Below, piece by piece: positions 4,953-5,986 of a stretch of DNA of 5,986 bases. The position numbers were made by a program, and so were the translations under genes. The notes under the pieces are model-generated. The model was given only the letters and a program-made list of their open reading frames with translations, was not told the origin of the DNA and did not search any database. The stretch lies in assembly GCA_018968995.1 (NCBI GenBank), contig JAGWZD010000136.1:1-5986 (forward strand). Direction: 5' to 3'. How positions within the stretch are numbered: the first letter of the stretch is position 1; each line of letters starts with the position of its first letter. The DNA is from Bdellovibrionales bacterium. Its GTDB lineage: Bacteria; Bdellovibrionota; UBA1018.

Positions 4953-5986
4953 TTACTTTCTTCCGCGCAAAAGGTCCTTCACAACAGAATACATCACCAT
5001 AGGTAGCACCTCGAGATGGGGCACCTCACGGAGTACGCCGCGACCCTTGCGCGCCATGTCGCGACATAAAGGAAAGCTCGATCGCTCATCGCCCATTTTC
5101 AACACCGAAAGCTGGTGAAATCGCGGAGCCAGATAAGTGGGATCCTTTCCTGCCGTGTATTTGCCATCAGTAAGGAGAAGAGTGGCCGGGGGGCGCCCAG
5201 CACGCTTATCCCCTACCTTTCCGCACATCTCGAGAGCCAGCCTCACCCCTCCTTCGAGATGTGTGTAGCCCTGAGCGGGGACATCCAAAAATCGCTCGAT
5301 CAACTGAAAGACGCCGATACGCTCAAAAGGGTCTTTCAATAGTTTAGCCTGATTTTCAAATGCGACAATTCCAATGGGATCTTCGGGAAATTGTAGCAAC
5401 ACGACTGATAGGGCCACCGCTGTGAGGGCTAGCTTTTCTCCGGTCATTGAGAGGCTTGTATCCACGGCCAACACAACGGGCTGCTGCCGCCGCACAGAAT
5501 ATTCCATCCAAAGGTCACTTCGATCTCCAAAGCCCTGCTGGACAAGACCCGGAGCGTTCTCAAGTGTCTCTTCAAGATCAAGCTCAACGGACTGCGCCGA
5601 AAGGGGCAGCTCATCTAGGGGCCCCCTCCGAGCATCGCTGGGGTGAACCACGCTGCCCAGAACATTGCGCGCACGCTCAAGAATCGCCTGTGCCGAAATC
5701 AAACGTAGATGCGACCCTACTCGATCAAACGAGGGCCTAGACTTAAGTTCATGATACCGAACCGCAACATCCCAGGCGCTGGAGGAGGACAGTTCGAGCC
5801 AGCCGTCATCCATGGCATCTAACTCTCCGCCGAATTGTTCAGGGGGGAAGAACTCTGTCGAACCGTACTCAGGTACCTTACTTTTCCATAGGGATACCTG
5901 CTGCACTTTAGAGCGCTGATTTCGATTATTATCGCTGCCTGAGATCAGGTCTTTTTTTTTACGGTACCTTCTCCCGAAAGACCGTC
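4953..5986 (-). CDS. VWA-domain protein, MoxR-associated (CoxE-like) type; 5' end probably beyond the window
   Basis: The C-terminal half is a von Willebrand factor A domain with an intact MIDAS metal site. Numbered from a GTG at 5906, these are DTSLSMTG (Asp149, Ser151, Ser153), Thr215 in GYTHLEGG, and Asp247 in LLLTDGKYTAG. The preceding region (about 95-145), with ELDLEETLENAP before the first strand, and the closing CRDMARKGRGVLREV followed by a helix resemble VWA proteins encoded beside MoxR-type AAA+ ATPases, which act in assembly or activation of other complexes. No signal peptide or membrane segment is seen, so it should be cytoplasmic. The only start codon in view is the GTG at 5904-5906, which lacks a Shine-Dalgarno. 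The frame stays open without a stop to the window edge, adding 26 codons that include Lys-Lys-Lys from an A9 run. I therefore treat it as 5' partial. It precedes the RHH-like gene in a likely operon. Confidence 0.82.
   Translation of the reverse strand, partial: RSFGRRYRKKKDLISGSDNNRNQRSKVQQVSLWKSKVPEYGSTEFFPPEQFGGELDAMDDGWLELSSSSAWDVAVRYHELKSRPSFDRVGSHLRLISAQAILERARNVLGSVVHPSDARRGPLDELPLSAQSVELDLEETLENAPGLVQQGFGDRSDLWMEYSVRRQQPVVLAVDTSLSMTGEKLALTAVALSVVLLQFPEDPIGIVAFENQAKLLKDPFERIGVFQLIERFLDVPAQGYTHLEGGVRLALEMCGKVGDKRAGRPPATLLLTDGKYTAGKDPTYLAPRFHQLSVLKMGDERSSFPLCRDMARKGRGVLREVPHLEVLPMVMYSVVKDLLRGRK

Noticed and set aside
4828..5118. Plus-strand 96-codon frame between the minus-strand genes
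   Set aside because: Antisense to both the RHH-like and the VWA genes, with no ribosome site or recognisable motif.
5937..5960. CCTG-AGAT-CAGG followed by a T-run as a plus-strand terminator
   Set aside because: The stem is four to five base pairs, no plus-strand gene precedes it, and the T-run is better explained as lysine codons in the minus-strand frame or as leader sequence.

Overview
The window looks like a chromosomal segment from a Gram-negative bacterium with a fatty-acid-oxidising, menaquinone-type respiratory chain. A group I electron transfer flavoprotein (ETF) next to an EMO-type iron-sulfur oxidoreductase, plus a lipoprotein with a classical lipobox, would fit a delta-proteobacterial or Bdellovibrionota-like lineage. 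That placement is an inference from gene content; no rRNA or marker gene is present. Base composition is mixed, with no AT-rich island and no sign of a mobile element, CRISPR array or RNA gene.

Layout. Positions 2-55 hold the probable last 17 codons of an upstream plus-strand gene. Positions 56-192 are a regulatory gap with a recognisable sigma70-type promoter, an inverted repeat that brackets it, and two short palindromes. etfB (193-966) and etfA (968-1936) form a tight pair separated by 1 base and are closed by a very strong intrinsic terminator (1963-1998). Next, on the same strand, comes a 658-residue membrane iron-sulfur protein (2059-4035), the likely ETF:quinone oxidoreductase. A 180-residue orphan lipoprotein follows (4179-4721). 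From the other side, on the minus strand, a von Willebrand factor A (VWA) protein (4953 to the window edge) is followed by a 64-residue ribbon-helix-helix-like protein (4705-4899), whose 3' end overlaps the lipoprotein gene tail to tail by 17 bases.

How the genes work together. EtfB and EtfA form the soluble FAD heterodimer that collects electrons from acyl-CoA dehydrogenases. The 658-residue protein has five predicted membrane segments with histidines suited to bind heme b, two [4Fe-4S] motifs and two cysteine-rich CCG-type domains. This is the architecture of ETF:menaquinone oxidoreductases (EMO, and EtfD of mycobacteria), so the three genes together would pass beta-oxidation electrons to the quinone pool. 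The VWA protein resembles those that work with MoxR-type AAA+ ATPases; any such partner would lie beyond the right edge.

Most of the window is well-understood metabolism. The points most worth a second look are the inverted repeat around the etfB promoter, the transcriptional separation of the oxidoreductase from etfBA, the orphan lipoprotein with a threefold internal motif, and the pairing of the VWA protein with a small RHH-like protein. I do not see a convincing new system here.
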